Assembly (NCBI RefSeq): GCF_036030735.1
Contig: NZ_CP107928.1
Coordinates: forward strand, 2,666,001-2,730,000
Source of the DNA: Streptomyces sp. NBC_00425
GTDB taxonomy: Bacteria; Actinomycetota; Actinomycetes; Streptomycetales; Streptomycetaceae
DNA length: 64,000 bases
Direction: 5' to 3'
In this document: piece after piece, positions 27,625-36,439 of the stretch
Position numbering within the stretch: position 1 is the first letter of the stretch
How the letters are laid out: each line of letters begins with the position of its first letter
Position numbers and translations under genes: made by a program
The notes under the pieces: generated by a model
What the model was told of the DNA's origin: nothing
Databases searched by the model: none
The model's input: only the letters and a program-made list of their open reading frames with translations

Positions 27625-29976
27625 ATGACCCCTGAGCGACGTGACGCCCCCGTCCCCGTGCCGCCGACGGCGACCTACCGGCTGCAGCTGCAGCCCGGGT
27701 TCCCCTTCGGGGCCGCGGCGGCGGCCGTGCCGTACCTGGCCTCGCTCGGCGTCTCGCATCTGCACCTCTCCCCCGTCCTGGAAGCCGTGCCGGGCTCCCT
27801 GCACGGCTACGACGTCACGGATCCCACGCGCGTGCGTGCGGAGCTCGGCGGGGAGGAGGGGCTGCGCGCGCTGGCGCACACCGCGCGGGAGCACGGTCTC
27901 GGCCTGGTCGTGGACATCGTGCCGAACCACATGGCGATGTCGCCGCGCCACAACCGCCCCCTGTGGGAGGTGCTGCGGGAGGGCCCCGGCTCGCCGTACG
28001 CGCGCTGGTTCGACGTCGACCGCGAGGCGCAGGACGGCCGGATCCTGCTGCCGGTGCTCGGCGGTCCCGTCGGCGGGGAGCTGGAGCACCTGCGGGTGGA
28101 CGGCGACGTCCTGCGCTACCACGACCACGTCTTCCCGCTGCGCGAGGGCACCGGCGGGCTGCCGCTGCCGCAGTTGCTGGACGCCCAGTGGTACCGCCTC
28201 GCCTGGTGGCGGCTGGCCCGCACCGAGCTGAACTACCGGCGCTTCTTCAGCATCTCGGAGCTCATCGGGGTGCGGGTGGAGGACCCGGTGGTGTTCGAGG
28301 CCACCCACGGCACGATCCTGCGGCTGCTGCACGAGGGCGTGCTCGACGGCCTGCGCGTGGACCATCCGGACGGCCTCGCCGACCCGGACGGCTACCTGGA
28401 GCGGCTGCACGCGGCGAGCGGCGGCCGGTGGACGGTCGTCGAGAAGATCCTCGCGGACGGGGAGCGGCTGCCGGACTCCTGGCCCGTCGCCGGCACGACC
28501 GGCTACGACGCCCTGCGCCGCGTCGACGGCCTGTTCACGGACCCCGCAGGGGCCGGGGAGCTCCTGACCCGCTACCGGCGCTTCGCGGCCCCGCAGACGG
28601 ACCGGGGCGGCGACTGGGCGGCGACCGTGCGGCGGGCGGCCCACCAGGTGCTCGCGCACGAGCTGGCGGCCGAGACGGACCGGCTGACGCGGACGGCCTC
28701 CCGGGTGTGCGCCGCCTCCTGCGACCCCGCGCTGCGCGACCGGGCGCCGTGGGCGCTGCGCCAGGCGCTGGTGGAGCTGCTGGTCCGTATGGAGGTCTAC
28801 CGGCCCTACGCCTCGGGCGACCCGGCGGCCGTCGTCACCGAGGCGGCGGCGCAGGAGGCCCGGCAGACGTTCGCGGTGCCGCAGGAGGCGGGCGCCGTCG
28901 ACGTGGTGCGGGGGCTGGTGCTCGGCGGGGAGGACGGGGCGGGGGCGGAGTTGCGGGCGCGGTTCGCGCAGACGTCGTCCGCGCTGCGCGCCAAGTCGGT
29001 GGAGGACACGGCGTTCTACCGGTACGTGCCGCTGCCCGCGGCGAACGAGGTGGGCGGCGACCCCGGCTCCCCGGGCGTGTCGCCGGCCGCCTTCCACGCG
29101 TACTGCGCGCGCGTGCAGCGCGACTGGCCGACCACCGGGACGGTCGTGTCGACGCACGACACCAAGCGCAGCGCCGACGTGCGCGCCGCGCTCGCCGTGC
29201 TCACCGAGTGCCCGGAGCGCTGGTCCGACGTCCTGGAGGAGGTCTCCGGCGCGCACGAGGGCGCGGTGGACGGGCAGCTGGCGTGGGCGGCCTGGCAGAC
29301 GGTCTTCGGGCTCGGCCCGGCGGCACCGGAGCGCGTCCGGGAGGCGCTGCTCAAGCACGCGCGCGAGGCGGGCCTGTACACGAGCTGGACGGAGCAGGAG
29401 CCGCCGTACGAGGACGCGGTGGCCGCGTTCACGGCGGCGGGACCGTGCGGGCCGCCCGGCGAGCGGGTGGCCGCGCTGCGCCGCGCGCTGGCGCCGCACA
29501 TCCGGGCGAACGTGCTCGGCACGGCGCTGGTGCATCTGACGATGCCGGGCGTGCCGGACGTCTACCAGGGCGCCGAGTGCGAGTCCCGGACGCTGGTCGA
29601 CCCGGACAACCGGCGCCCGGTGCACTTCCCGCCCGAGGACCCCGACACCAAGGCGGCCGTGACCGAGGCGGCGCTGTGGCTGCGCCGGCGGCGTCCGGAG
29701 GTCTTCGGGGAGTCGGCGACGTACGAGCCGCTGCCCGCCGAAGGGGCGGCGGCGCAGCACTGCCTCGCGTTCGCACGCTCCGGCCGGGCGGTCACGGCCG
29801 TCACCCGGCTGTCGCTGCGGCTGGCGGAGGCGGGCGGCTGGCGGGAGACGCGGCTGGCGCTGCCGCCGGGACGCTGGGTCGACGCGCTGGCCGGGGAGCG
29901 GGAGTTCAGCGGCCACGCGCGCGTGGCCGACCTGTTCGAACGGCTGCCGGTGGCGCTGCTGGAACGGATCGGCTGA
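27625..29976 (+). CDS. treY: Malto-oligosyltrehalose synthase
   Basis: 783 residues, normal for TreY. It converts the reducing-end alpha-1,4 bond of maltodextrins into a trehalose linkage. GH13 motifs: VDIVPNHMA (about 96-104), nucleophile Asp246 in LRVDHPDG, Glu273 in VVEKIL, and STHDTKRSADVRAAL near 510-525. TreZ, encoded at 34336, would release trehalose. The two are normally adjacent; here about 4.4 kb with peptidase, inhibitor and FHA genes separates them. Confidence 0.95.
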   Translation: MTPERRDAPVPVPPTATYRLQLQPGFPFGAAAAAVPYLASLGVSHLHLSPVLEAVPGSLHGYDVTDPTRVRAELGGEEGLRALAHTAREHGLGLVVDIVPNHMAMSPRHNRPLWEVLREGPGSPYARWFDVDREAQDGRILLPVLGGPVGGELEHLRVDGDVLRYHDHVFPLREGTGGLPLPQLLDAQWYRLAWWRLARTELNYRRFFSISELIGVRVEDPVVFEATHGTILRLLHEGVLDGLRVDHPDGLADPDGYLERLHAASGGRWTVVEKILADGERLPDSWPVAGTTGYDALRRVDGLFTDPAGAGELLTRYRRFAAPQTDRGGDWAATVRRAAHQVLAHELAAETDRLTRTASRVCAASCDPALRDRAPWALRQALVELLVRMEVYRPYASGDPAAVVTEAAAQEARQTFAVPQEAGAVDVVRGLVLGGEDGAGAELRARFAQTSSALRAKSVEDTAFYRYVPLPAANEVGGDPGSPGVSPAAFHAYCARVQRDWPTTGTVVSTHDTKRSADVRAALAVLTECPERWSDVLEEVSGAHEGAVDGQLAWAAWQTVFGLGPAAPERVREALLKHAREAGLYTSWTEQEPPYEDAVAAFTAAGPCGPPGERVAALRRALAPHIRANVLGTALVHLTMPGVPDVYQGAECESRTLVDPDNRRPVHFPPEDPDTKAAVTEAALWLRRRRPEVFGESATYEPLPAEGAAAQHCLAFARSGRAVTAVTRLSLRLAEAGGWRETRLALPPGRWVDALAGEREFSGHARVADLFERLPVALLERIG

Positions 29977-30100
29977 CGCGGCGAGCCGGGGCTCCGGCGC
30001 AGGCACGGGCGGCTCTCGCGACGGGCGGCCGGACGGGGAGGGCGCGCTGCCCGACGGCGCAACCGGGAGCCGGGCGACGGCGAACGGCGCGGACGTCCGT

Positions 30101-30119
30101 GCGGGCGTCGGACGCCCGC
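30101..30119 (+). terminator. Short palindromic hairpin after treY
   Basis: GCGGGCGTC (30101-30109) and GACGCCCGC (30111-30119) form a 19-base palindrome that folds to a seven-pair stem with a TCGGA loop. It lies 125 bases after the treY stop and 140 bases before the M14 peptidase start. Confidence 0.4.
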
Positions 30120-30198
30120 GCCCACGGCCGTGACGTCGGCCCGCCCCTCTCCGCCGACACGCGCTTCGAGCGCCCCTGGAGCCTGCCCGCGGGCGTTC

Positions 30199-30227
30199 TT
30201 GACAGTTCTCAGAGACCGTGGGGTACT
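30199..30227 (+). promoter_or_regulatory. Candidate promoter of the first M14 peptidase gene
   Basis: TTGACA at 30199-30204 and GGTACT at 30222-30227 with 17 bases between. The coding start is at 30261. The -10 match is partial, so this is a suggestion based on the perfect -35 box and spacing. Confidence 0.35.
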
Positions 30228-30260
30228 GCGGAGGCGAAGGCCGGGCGGACGAATACGGGG

Positions 30261-31511
30261 GTGAGTCTCCTGCCGGAGCTGCGCTACCCCACGGTGACCG
30301 AATTGACCTCTTCTGTCCGGGCTCTGGCCGCGCGCCAGCCCGGCACGTGCACGCTGCGACAGGTGGGGGTCTCCCGTGCGGGCCGGCCGCTGCACCTGCT
30401 GTCCGTGGGGCACGCCCGGCGGGCCGTGCTGGTCGTCGCGGGCGCCCACGCCAACGAGCCGACCGGCGGGTGCACGCTGCTGGCGCTCGCCGAACGGGTG
30501 CTGTACGAACGCGAGCTGCGCGACGGCACGTCCTGGCACTTCCTGCTGTGCGCGGACCCGGACGGGGCGAATCTGCACGTCACCCCCGCGCCCCGCAGTC
30601 TGCTGGAGTACCACCTCGGCTTCTTCCGTCCGGCGGGCCCGGAGCAGCCGGAGTGGTCCCCGGCGGTCCTGCCGCCGGACCGGCTGCCGCCCGAGACGCG
30701 CGCGCTGACCCGGGTCATCGACGAGTTGCGCCCCTACCTCCAGGTCACCCTGCACGGGACCGAGCTGGGCGGCAGCTGGGTGCAGTTGACGAAGGACATC
30801 CCGGGGCTGGCCGAGCCGTTCGCCAAGTCCGCCGCACAGCTGCACATCCCGGTCGAGACGGGCGCCTCCGACGCGGCGGGGTGGCCGGCGTCCGGGCCCG
30901 GCGTGCACGTGATGCCCGCCGCCGGCGCGGAGGCCGCCTACCCGAGCATGCCGGACGACGCCCGGCACAGCACCTGGTACCACGCCCACCGCTACGGCGG
31001 TCTGACGGCGGTGGTGGAGGTGCCGATGTGGGCGAGCGATCTGGTGGACGACCCCGCCCCGCATCCCGCCCCGGCCGCGGCCATCCGGCGCCTGGCGCGG
31101 CGGCTGCTGCGGGACGCGACGGAGGTGGAGCGGGTGCTCGTCGAGGTGCTGCCGCGGCTGGAGGGCGTCGACGGGCCGCTGCTGCGGGCGGCCAGATGGG
31201 CGCTGGAGCTGGTGCCCGGGCTGGCCGCGGACTGGACCCACACCCCGCCGGCCGACACGACGATGGCGTACGTCGGCAGCGTGGACGCGTTCGCCCGCCG
31301 GCTGCCGCTGCGGGCGGCCGCGATGCTGTGGCGGGTCCTGCAGGAGTACGACGACGACGCGGCTCCGCGCCTGGAGCACCTCGTCGCGACCTGGAGCGAC
31401 GCTTTCGCCGACCGTTTCCACGCCCGCTGGGTCCCCCTGGAGCACCAGGTCGAGCACCAGTCCCGGACGGTCGTCGCGGCGGCCCTGCACGCCCGGGACC
31501 GCGCGGCGTAG
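30261..31511 (+). CDS. M14-family zinc carboxypeptidase-like protein
   Basis: 416 residues, GTG start. Zinc ligands of the M14 family: His63 and Glu66 in GAHANEPTGG and His165 in VTLHGTELGG. The general base is probably Glu253 in AVVEVPMW. No signal peptide is seen, so it is probably cytosolic. It is a paralogue of the gene at 32174-33559: both share HRYPTVDEL/LRYPTVTEL near the start, a VGVSRAG strand and the same zinc motifs. The ribosome binding site is weak (GGGG directly before the GTG). Substrate unknown; a C-terminal amino acid or a gamma-glutamyl bond would fit the family. Confidence 0.82.
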   Translation: MSLLPELRYPTVTELTSSVRALAARQPGTCTLRQVGVSRAGRPLHLLSVGHARRAVLVVAGAHANEPTGGCTLLALAERVLYERELRDGTSWHFLLCADPDGANLHVTPAPRSLLEYHLGFFRPAGPEQPEWSPAVLPPDRLPPETRALTRVIDELRPYLQVTLHGTELGGSWVQLTKDIPGLAEPFAKSAAQLHIPVETGASDAAGWPASGPGVHVMPAAGAEAAYPSMPDDARHSTWYHAHRYGGLTAVVEVPMWASDLVDDPAPHPAPAAAIRRLARRLLRDATEVERVLVEVLPRLEGVDGPLLRAARWALELVPGLAADWTHTPPADTTMAYVGSVDAFARRLPLRAAAMLWRVLQEYDDDAAPRLEHLVATWSDAFADRFHARWVPLEHQVEHQSRTVVAAALHARDRAA

Positions 31512-31601
31512 CCCCACGGACGGCCGCCGGACCCGGAGAGGGCAGGTGCGGTCCCCCCGCGGGCCGGTGCGGTCCCGACGGCGGGCGGCCCGCGGACGGG
31601 G

Positions 31602-31631
31602 CGGCCCCGGGAGCGCGGGCTCCCGGGGCCG
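31602..31631. terminator. Hairpin terminator between convergent M14 peptidase and SSI genes
   Basis: Perfect 13-bp stem: CGGCCCCGGGAGC (31602-31614) with GCTCCCGGGGCCG (31619-31631), loop GCGG. It lies 91 bases after the M14 stop and 88 bases beyond the SSI stop, so it can serve both transcripts. Confidence 0.75.
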
Positions 31632-31718
31632 GGCCGAGGCGGGCCGGACAGGCCCGAGCCGCGCAGACACGGCCGAGCCGGGCAGGCACAGCCCGAGCCG
31701 GCAGACACGGGCCGACGG

Positions 31719-32177
31719 TCAGACCTCGGGCACCTCTTCGTCGTCCAGGGCGAAGACCGGGCCGGTCAGCGCCTCCCGCTCGCAGTCGTTGCTGTAGGTG
31801 TGGCTGTAGTCGACCGGGCGGCCGTTCCAGCGTCCCTGGGCGCGGACCGTCACCGGGGCGTAGACCAGCGGGCAGACGCGGCCGGTGTCGCGCGGGACGG
31901 CCTCGACGTCGCCGCCGGACCTGGCCAGGGCGTCGCAGGCCTCCGCGGCCCGCGCGTGCCCCTGCGGCGGGTCGCACAGCAGCAGGGTGCCGCGCGTGTC
32001 GCTGGAGCGGGCGTCGCCGCGGGTGACGGTGAGCTGGAGCCAGTTGCCGGGGAGGGCGTCGTGGGGGGCGGCCAGGGCCGCCGGGGCGGCGCCGGCGGCG
32101 AGGAGGAGGGCGGCCGCGGCCGGCAGGACGCGCCGTACCGCCCGGGCCGGCCGGAGATCGGTGAGGAAGTGCTTCAT
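31719..32177 (-). CDS. Streptomyces subtilisin inhibitor (SSI)-family protease inhibitor
   Basis: 152 residues with a signal peptide of about 37 residues. The mature part has the four SSI cysteines (C68, C81, C102, about C127) and the family core GHARAAEACDAL. The reactive loop is CPLVY at 102-106, so the P1 residue is Leu104, where the classical inhibitor has Met. SSI proteins are secreted and block subtilisin- or trypsin-like serine proteases. The ATG overlaps the stop of the M14 peptidase gene upstream (ATGA at 32174-32177), so translation is coupled. A possible target, a subtilase, is encoded at 46986-48800, but that link is inferred. Confidence 0.88.
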   Translation of the reverse strand: MKHFLTDLRPARAVRRVLPAAAALLLAAGAAPAALAAPHDALPGNWLQLTVTRGDARSSDTRGTLLLCDPPQGHARAAEACDALARSGGDVEAVPRDTGRVCPLVYAPVTVRAQGRWNGRPVDYSHTYSNDCEREALTGPVFALDDEEVPEV

Positions 32178-33559
32178 TCCCGGTGCATCGGCACGACGGG
32201 CTGGGAACCCCAGTCCGACTCACCCGAACGGGCACCGGCCAGATGGAACGCGGCGAGGACGACCCGTGCCTGGTACTCGGCCTGACGCGCCACCGGGATC
32301 CAGCGCGCCCCGCAGTCGTCCCGGTAACCGGCGCACCACCCGTCGATGAGCGCGTCCAGCTCCGGCAGCGCCCCGGCCGGGTCGCGTCCGGCGCCGGTGA
32401 CGAGCTGGTGGAGCAGGCCGGCCGTGCGGACGGCGATCCGGCCGCCGGCGATCCGCAGGGCCGTCAGATGGGCGGTGCTCAGCGGTGGCAGCGGGCGCAG
32501 CGGATCGGCGGTGTCGGGGTCCCAGGCGTCCGCGAGACCGGGGCAGACCAGCAGGTAGTCGTCGACCGGGGCGAGCAGACGGGCCGCGTCGGGCACGCCC
32601 TCGAGATGGGGCCGCACGCGCGCGAGGATGCCTTCCAGCACCCGCGCGTCGCGGCGCAGGGCGTGACTGACGGTCCGCAGCGCCCCGTCCCGGTCGGCGG
32701 GCGCGGAGCCGTCCGCCACGGCGGCGACGCCCCACATGGGCGCCTCGACGACCGCGGTGACCGTGCCGTGCCGCTGCGGGTGGTACCAGGTGGACTCGAC
32801 GGCGGCCTCGGTGATGGCCGCGGCGAGGTCGCGCGGGCAGGGCGGCGGGATCCGGTAGACGGCCGGCCCGAGGCGCGGCCAGTACAGGGTGTCGTAGGGA
32901 CCGAGCTCGAGGGGGATGCCGAGGCGGGCGGCGGCGTGGGCGACGCGACGGCACAGTCCGGGCAGGTCGCGGGTGAGCTCCACGAAGGCGCCGCCGACGT
33001 CGACGCCGTGCAGCGAACACTGGAAGAAGGGCTTCAGCTCGTCCTGGAGGCGGAGCAGCGCACGGGTCTCCGGCAGGGCGGCGCCGTCCGCGCCGTCGGG
33101 CAGCCACTCGGGCTGTTCCAGGAAGCCGGGCCGGAAGAAGTGCCGGAAGTGGCGGCCGAGGGTGTAAGGGCCGTTCAGCCAGCCCTCGTTGCGGCGCAGG
33201 CCGTCCGGGTCGAGACAGAGCAGCAGGTTCCAGGTGGCGTCCGCCCCCGCGGTGAGCCGCGGGTCGGCGAGGACCCGTTCGGCCAGCCGCAGCACGGTGG
33301 CGCCGCCGACGGGCTCGTTGGCGTGCGGCCCCGCGACGACGAGGGCCTGACGGGCGCCCCGGCCGACGGAGAGCAGCCACAGCGGTGTGCCCGCGCGGGA
33401 GACCCCGACGCGGCGCAGCCGGACGTCCCCGGAGCTGCGGACGGCGAGCGCGGCCGCGCGGGCCGCGAGTTCGTCCACGGTCGGGTAGCGGTGGAGGGGC
33501 GGCAGGGCACACCTCCGCAGGGGCGCCGTCGATTCACCGGGCGTATCTGGTGTACGCAC
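32174..33559 (-). CDS. M14-family zinc carboxypeptidase-like protein, paralogue
   Basis: 461 residues from GTG 33559. Zinc ligands appear in GPHANEPVGG (His, Glu) and CSLHGVDVGG (His), and the base Glu in AVVEAPMW. No signal peptide. It resembles the convergent gene at 30261-31511 along its whole length. The stop overlaps the SSI gene start. The start has a poor ribosome binding site; the first 25 residues are unlike the paralogue, so an internal start near the conserved LHRYPTVDEL is possible, but no better initiation codon stands out. Confidence 0.82.
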   Translation of the reverse strand: MRTPDTPGESTAPLRRCALPPLHRYPTVDELAARAAALAVRSSGDVRLRRVGVSRAGTPLWLLSVGRGARQALVVAGPHANEPVGGATVLRLAERVLADPRLTAGADATWNLLLCLDPDGLRRNEGWLNGPYTLGRHFRHFFRPGFLEQPEWLPDGADGAALPETRALLRLQDELKPFFQCSLHGVDVGGAFVELTRDLPGLCRRVAHAAARLGIPLELGPYDTLYWPRLGPAVYRIPPPCPRDLAAAITEAAVESTWYHPQRHGTVTAVVEAPMWGVAAVADGSAPADRDGALRTVSHALRRDARVLEGILARVRPHLEGVPDAARLLAPVDDYLLVCPGLADAWDPDTADPLRPLPPLSTAHLTALRIAGGRIAVRTAGLLHQLVTGAGRDPAGALPELDALIDGWCAGYRDDCGARWIPVARQAEYQARVVLAAFHLAGARSGESDWGSQPVVPMHRE

Positions 33560-33618
33560 AGTGAGTCATCGTTCCGGGGTACGTCAACACCACGTCGCGG
33601 CAAGGGACTTGAGCGGTT

Positions 33619-34170
33619 TCAGTTCGCCGAGAGACGGAACCCCGTGCGGCCGAAGGCGACCTGGTCGCCCTCGCGCACCACGGCCGCGCCGATGACGCGC
33701 CGCCCGTTGACGGTCGTGCCGTTCGTGGACCCGAGGTCGCGCAGCACCCACACCCCGCCCTGGCGGATGAGTTCGGCGTGCACCCGCGAGACGCTCTCGT
33801 GGGTCAGCCGCAGACCGTTCACCGGGTCGCGGCCGATGCGCAGCGCGTGCGCGGTGCCCGGGTGCGGCAGCAGCAGCTTGGGCAGCCGCTCGGCCTGCCA
33901 GGCGCGGCGCAGTCGCACGGTGAAGCCGGAGACCGCCTCGACCGCGCCGAAGACGACCCGCGAGAAGCGGTTCTCCTCGGACAGGTCGGCGGTGAGGACG
34001 GCGAGCTCGTCCGGGCGTCGGGCGGCGAGCGCCAGCTCCATGCGCCGGATGAACGTGTCGTGCGACAGGCGCCCCAGGGCGACGCCGTCGCGCAGCACCT
34101 TCAGCGCCCGGTCGCGCTCCGCGTCGGACAGCCGCGCGGGGTACGTGTTGAACTCGAAGGACGACGTCAC
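33619..34170 (-). CDS. DUF1707 and FHA domain protein
   Basis: 183 residues. Residues 8-65 match DUF1707 (RLSDAERDRALKVLRDG, then the RMELALAARRPDEL segment). The C-terminal half is an FHA phosphothreonine-binding domain with IGRDPVNGLRL, SRVHAEL and DLGSTNGTTVNG. No membrane helix. FHA proteins read Ser/Thr kinase signals; no kinase gene is in the window. It is divergent from treZ. Confidence 0.9.
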   Translation of the reverse strand: MTSSFEFNTYPARLSDAERDRALKVLRDGVALGRLSHDTFIRRMELALAARRPDELAVLTADLSEENRFSRVVFGAVEAVSGFTVRLRRAWQAERLPKLLLPHPGTAHALRIGRDPVNGLRLTHESVSRVHAELIRQGGVWVLRDLGSTNGTTVNGRRVIGAAVVREGDQVAFGRTGFRLSAN

Positions 34171-34335
34171 GGTGGTGATTGTCGGTCAGCGGGCTCCGGG
34201 TGTCCAGAAGACGGATGAACGCCCCCCGCACGGGTGGCGCGCCGATGGGAGTGTTCCCGGGCCGGATCGATCTCCGGTGGAGCACGATGGACGTGACGGG
34301 CTACATCACGGTGAGCAGACGAAGGGGAGCCGTCC

Positions 34336-36081
34336 GTGCAGTTCGAGGTGTGGGCACCGCAGGCCGGACGCGTGACGCTGCGATGCGGCGGCGCCACGCG
34401 CGCGTTGGAGCGCGATCCGGAGCGGGCGGGGTGGTGGACGGGCGAGGCGGAGGCCGAGGACGGCACCCGGTACGGCTTCGCGGTGGACGACGGCCCGCTC
34501 CGGCCCGATCCCCGCTCGCGCCGCCAGCCGGACGGGCCGGACGGGCTGAGCGCGGTCGTCGACCAGAGCCTGTACCAGTGGCGCGCACAGTGGTCCGGAC
34601 GCCCGCTGCCCGGCGCCGTCCTCTACGAGCTGCACGTGGGCACCTACACCCCCGAGGGGACGCTGGACGCGGCCGCCGAGCGGCTCGGCCATCTCGCCGA
34701 ACTCGGGATCACACACGTGGAGTTGATGCCCCTGTGCCCGTTCCCGGGCCGGCACGGCTGGGGGTACGACGGGGTGTCCCCGTGGGCGGTGCACGAGCCG
34801 TACGGCGGCCCCGAGGGCCTGAAGCGGTTCGTCGACCGGGCCCATGCTCTCGGTCTGGGCGTGGTCCTGGACGTGGTGCACAACCATCTGGGCCCGTCCG
34901 GCAATCACCTGCCCTCCTTCGGCCCGTACTTCACCGAGACGCACCACACGCCATGGGGCGCCGCCGTGAACCTGGACGCCCCCGGCTCCGACGAGGTGCG
35001 CGCCTACCTGCTGGACAGCGCACTGGCCTGGCTGCGCGACTACCGGCTCGACGGGCTGCGCCTGGACGCCGTGCACGCGCTGGCGGACACGCGCGCGTAC
35101 CCCTTCCTGGAGGAACTGTCGGCGGCGGTGGACGCCCTCGCCGCCGAGACGGGCCGCCCGCTGTTCCTGATCGCCGAGTCCGACCTGAACGACCCACGGC
35201 TCATCACCCCCCGCCGGCAGGGCGGCCTGGGCCTGCACGCGCAGTGGAACGACGACTTCCACCACGCCCTGCACACCGCGCTCACCGGCGAGTCACAGGG
35301 CTACTACGCCGACTTCGCGCGCGACCCGTTCGCCGCCCTCGCCAAGACCCTGACCGGCGGCTACTTCCACGACGGCGTCCACTCCGGCTTCCGGGGCCGG
35401 CGCCACGGCCGCCCGCTGGACCGGGCCCGCGTGCCCGCGCACCGGCTGCTCGGGTACGGCCAGACCCACGACCAGGTCGGCAACCGCGCCCAGGGCGACC
35501 GTCTCTCGGCGTCCCTCCCGCCCGGGCTGCTGGCGTGCGCGGCGGCGCTGACACTGACCGCGCCGTTCACGCCGATGCTGTTCATGGGCGAGGAGTGGGC
35601 GGCGGGCACGCCCTGGCAGTACTTCACCGACCACACCGACCCGGAGCTCGCCGAGGCCGTGCGACGGGGCCGGCGGCGGGAGTTCGCGGCCCACGGCTGG
35701 GCCGAGGAGGACGTGCCCGACCCACAGGACCCGGCGACCCGCGAGCGCTCCTGCCTGGACTGGTCCGAGCCGCGGCGCGAGCCGCACGCGCGCGTACTGG
35801 CCTGGTACCGCGAGCTGATCGCCCTGCGGCACGCCCACCCCGACCTCACCGATCCCGATCTGGCCGACATCAAGGTCGCCCATGACGTCGGGGGCCGCTG
35901 GCTGGCCTTCCGGCGCGGCGACGTCCGGGTCGCCGTGAACCTCGGCAAGGAGGCGGCCGCCATCCCGCTGGGCCCGCGCCCCGCGCGCGTGCTGGCCGCC
36001 TGGGTGCCGGTGGACGCCCCGGGCCCGGACGGCCTGCTGCATCTGCCCGGGGAGGCATGCGTCGTCCTGGAGCAGGAGTAA
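34336..36081 (+). CDS. treZ: Malto-oligosyltrehalose trehalohydrolase
   Basis: 581 residues, full length. It cuts trehalose from the end of the TreY product. N-terminal beta-domain (QFEVWAPQAG), GH13 barrel with DVVHNHLGP (about 179-187), nucleophile Asp244 in LRLDAVHAL, acid Glu281 in FLIAESDLND, and HDQVGNRAQG later. GTG start with AAGGGGAG at 34322-34329. The stop (36081) is immediately followed by a minisatellite array. Confidence 0.95.
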   Translation: MQFEVWAPQAGRVTLRCGGATRALERDPERAGWWTGEAEAEDGTRYGFAVDDGPLRPDPRSRRQPDGPDGLSAVVDQSLYQWRAQWSGRPLPGAVLYELHVGTYTPEGTLDAAAERLGHLAELGITHVELMPLCPFPGRHGWGYDGVSPWAVHEPYGGPEGLKRFVDRAHALGLGVVLDVVHNHLGPSGNHLPSFGPYFTETHHTPWGAAVNLDAPGSDEVRAYLLDSALAWLRDYRLDGLRLDAVHALADTRAYPFLEELSAAVDALAAETGRPLFLIAESDLNDPRLITPRRQGGLGLHAQWNDDFHHALHTALTGESQGYYADFARDPFAALAKTLTGGYFHDGVHSGFRGRRHGRPLDRARVPAHRLLGYGQTHDQVGNRAQGDRLSASLPPGLLACAAALTLTAPFTPMLFMGEEWAAGTPWQYFTDHTDPELAEAVRRGRRREFAAHGWAEEDVPDPQDPATRERSCLDWSEPRREPHARVLAWYRELIALRHAHPDLTDPDLADIKVAHDVGGRWLAFRRGDVRVAVNLGKEAAAIPLGPRPARVLAAWVPVDAPGPDGLLHLPGEACVVLEQE

Positions 36082-36085
36082 CGAG

Positions 36086-36420
36086 CGGCGCTACGGCCCG
36101 GGCAACCGCTTGCGCGTGTTTCGGTTGGTCCGAGGGGTGGGCGGCGCGAGGAATCGCTTACGCCTGTTTCCTGAGTGCGAGCGGCGCTGCGGCCCGGGAA
36201 TCGCTTACGCGTGTTGCGGTGTCTCTGAGCGGTGCGCGGCGCCGGCAAACGCTTTCGCCTGTTTCCGCGTGTCCGAGCGGCGCTGCGGCGGGGGAAACGC
36301 TTACGCCTGTTTCAGCGCGTACGCCTGGCGCCCGGAGCGAGGAGACGCTTACGCCTGTTTCCGTGTGCAAGACCGGCGCTGCGGCGCGGGCAACCGCATA
36401 CGCCCGTTTCGGGCGCGTCC
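36086..36420. repeat. Seven-copy minisatellite, period 47-49 bp
   Basis: Seven imperfect copies of a unit that contains AANCGCTTACGCCTGTTTC followed by a GAGCGGCGCTGCGGC-type spacer. The core cgctt/cgcat begins at 36107, 36154, 36201, 36249, 36297, 36345 and 36394, giving intervals of 47, 47, 48, 48, 48 and 49 bases. It fills most of the gap between treZ and the convergent phosphotransferase-like gene. Copies differ by point changes. No cas genes or spacer-like variation, so not a CRISPR. Translations in either direction are repetitive and not credible as genes. Confidence 0.85.
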
Positions 36421-36439
36421 CCGTCCGCCGTGCTTCGTC

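Noticed and set aside
36086..36420. Possible CRISPR array
   Set aside because: The period is regular at 47-49 bases, but the intervening sequence is itself repeated rather than unique, and no cas gene is nearby.
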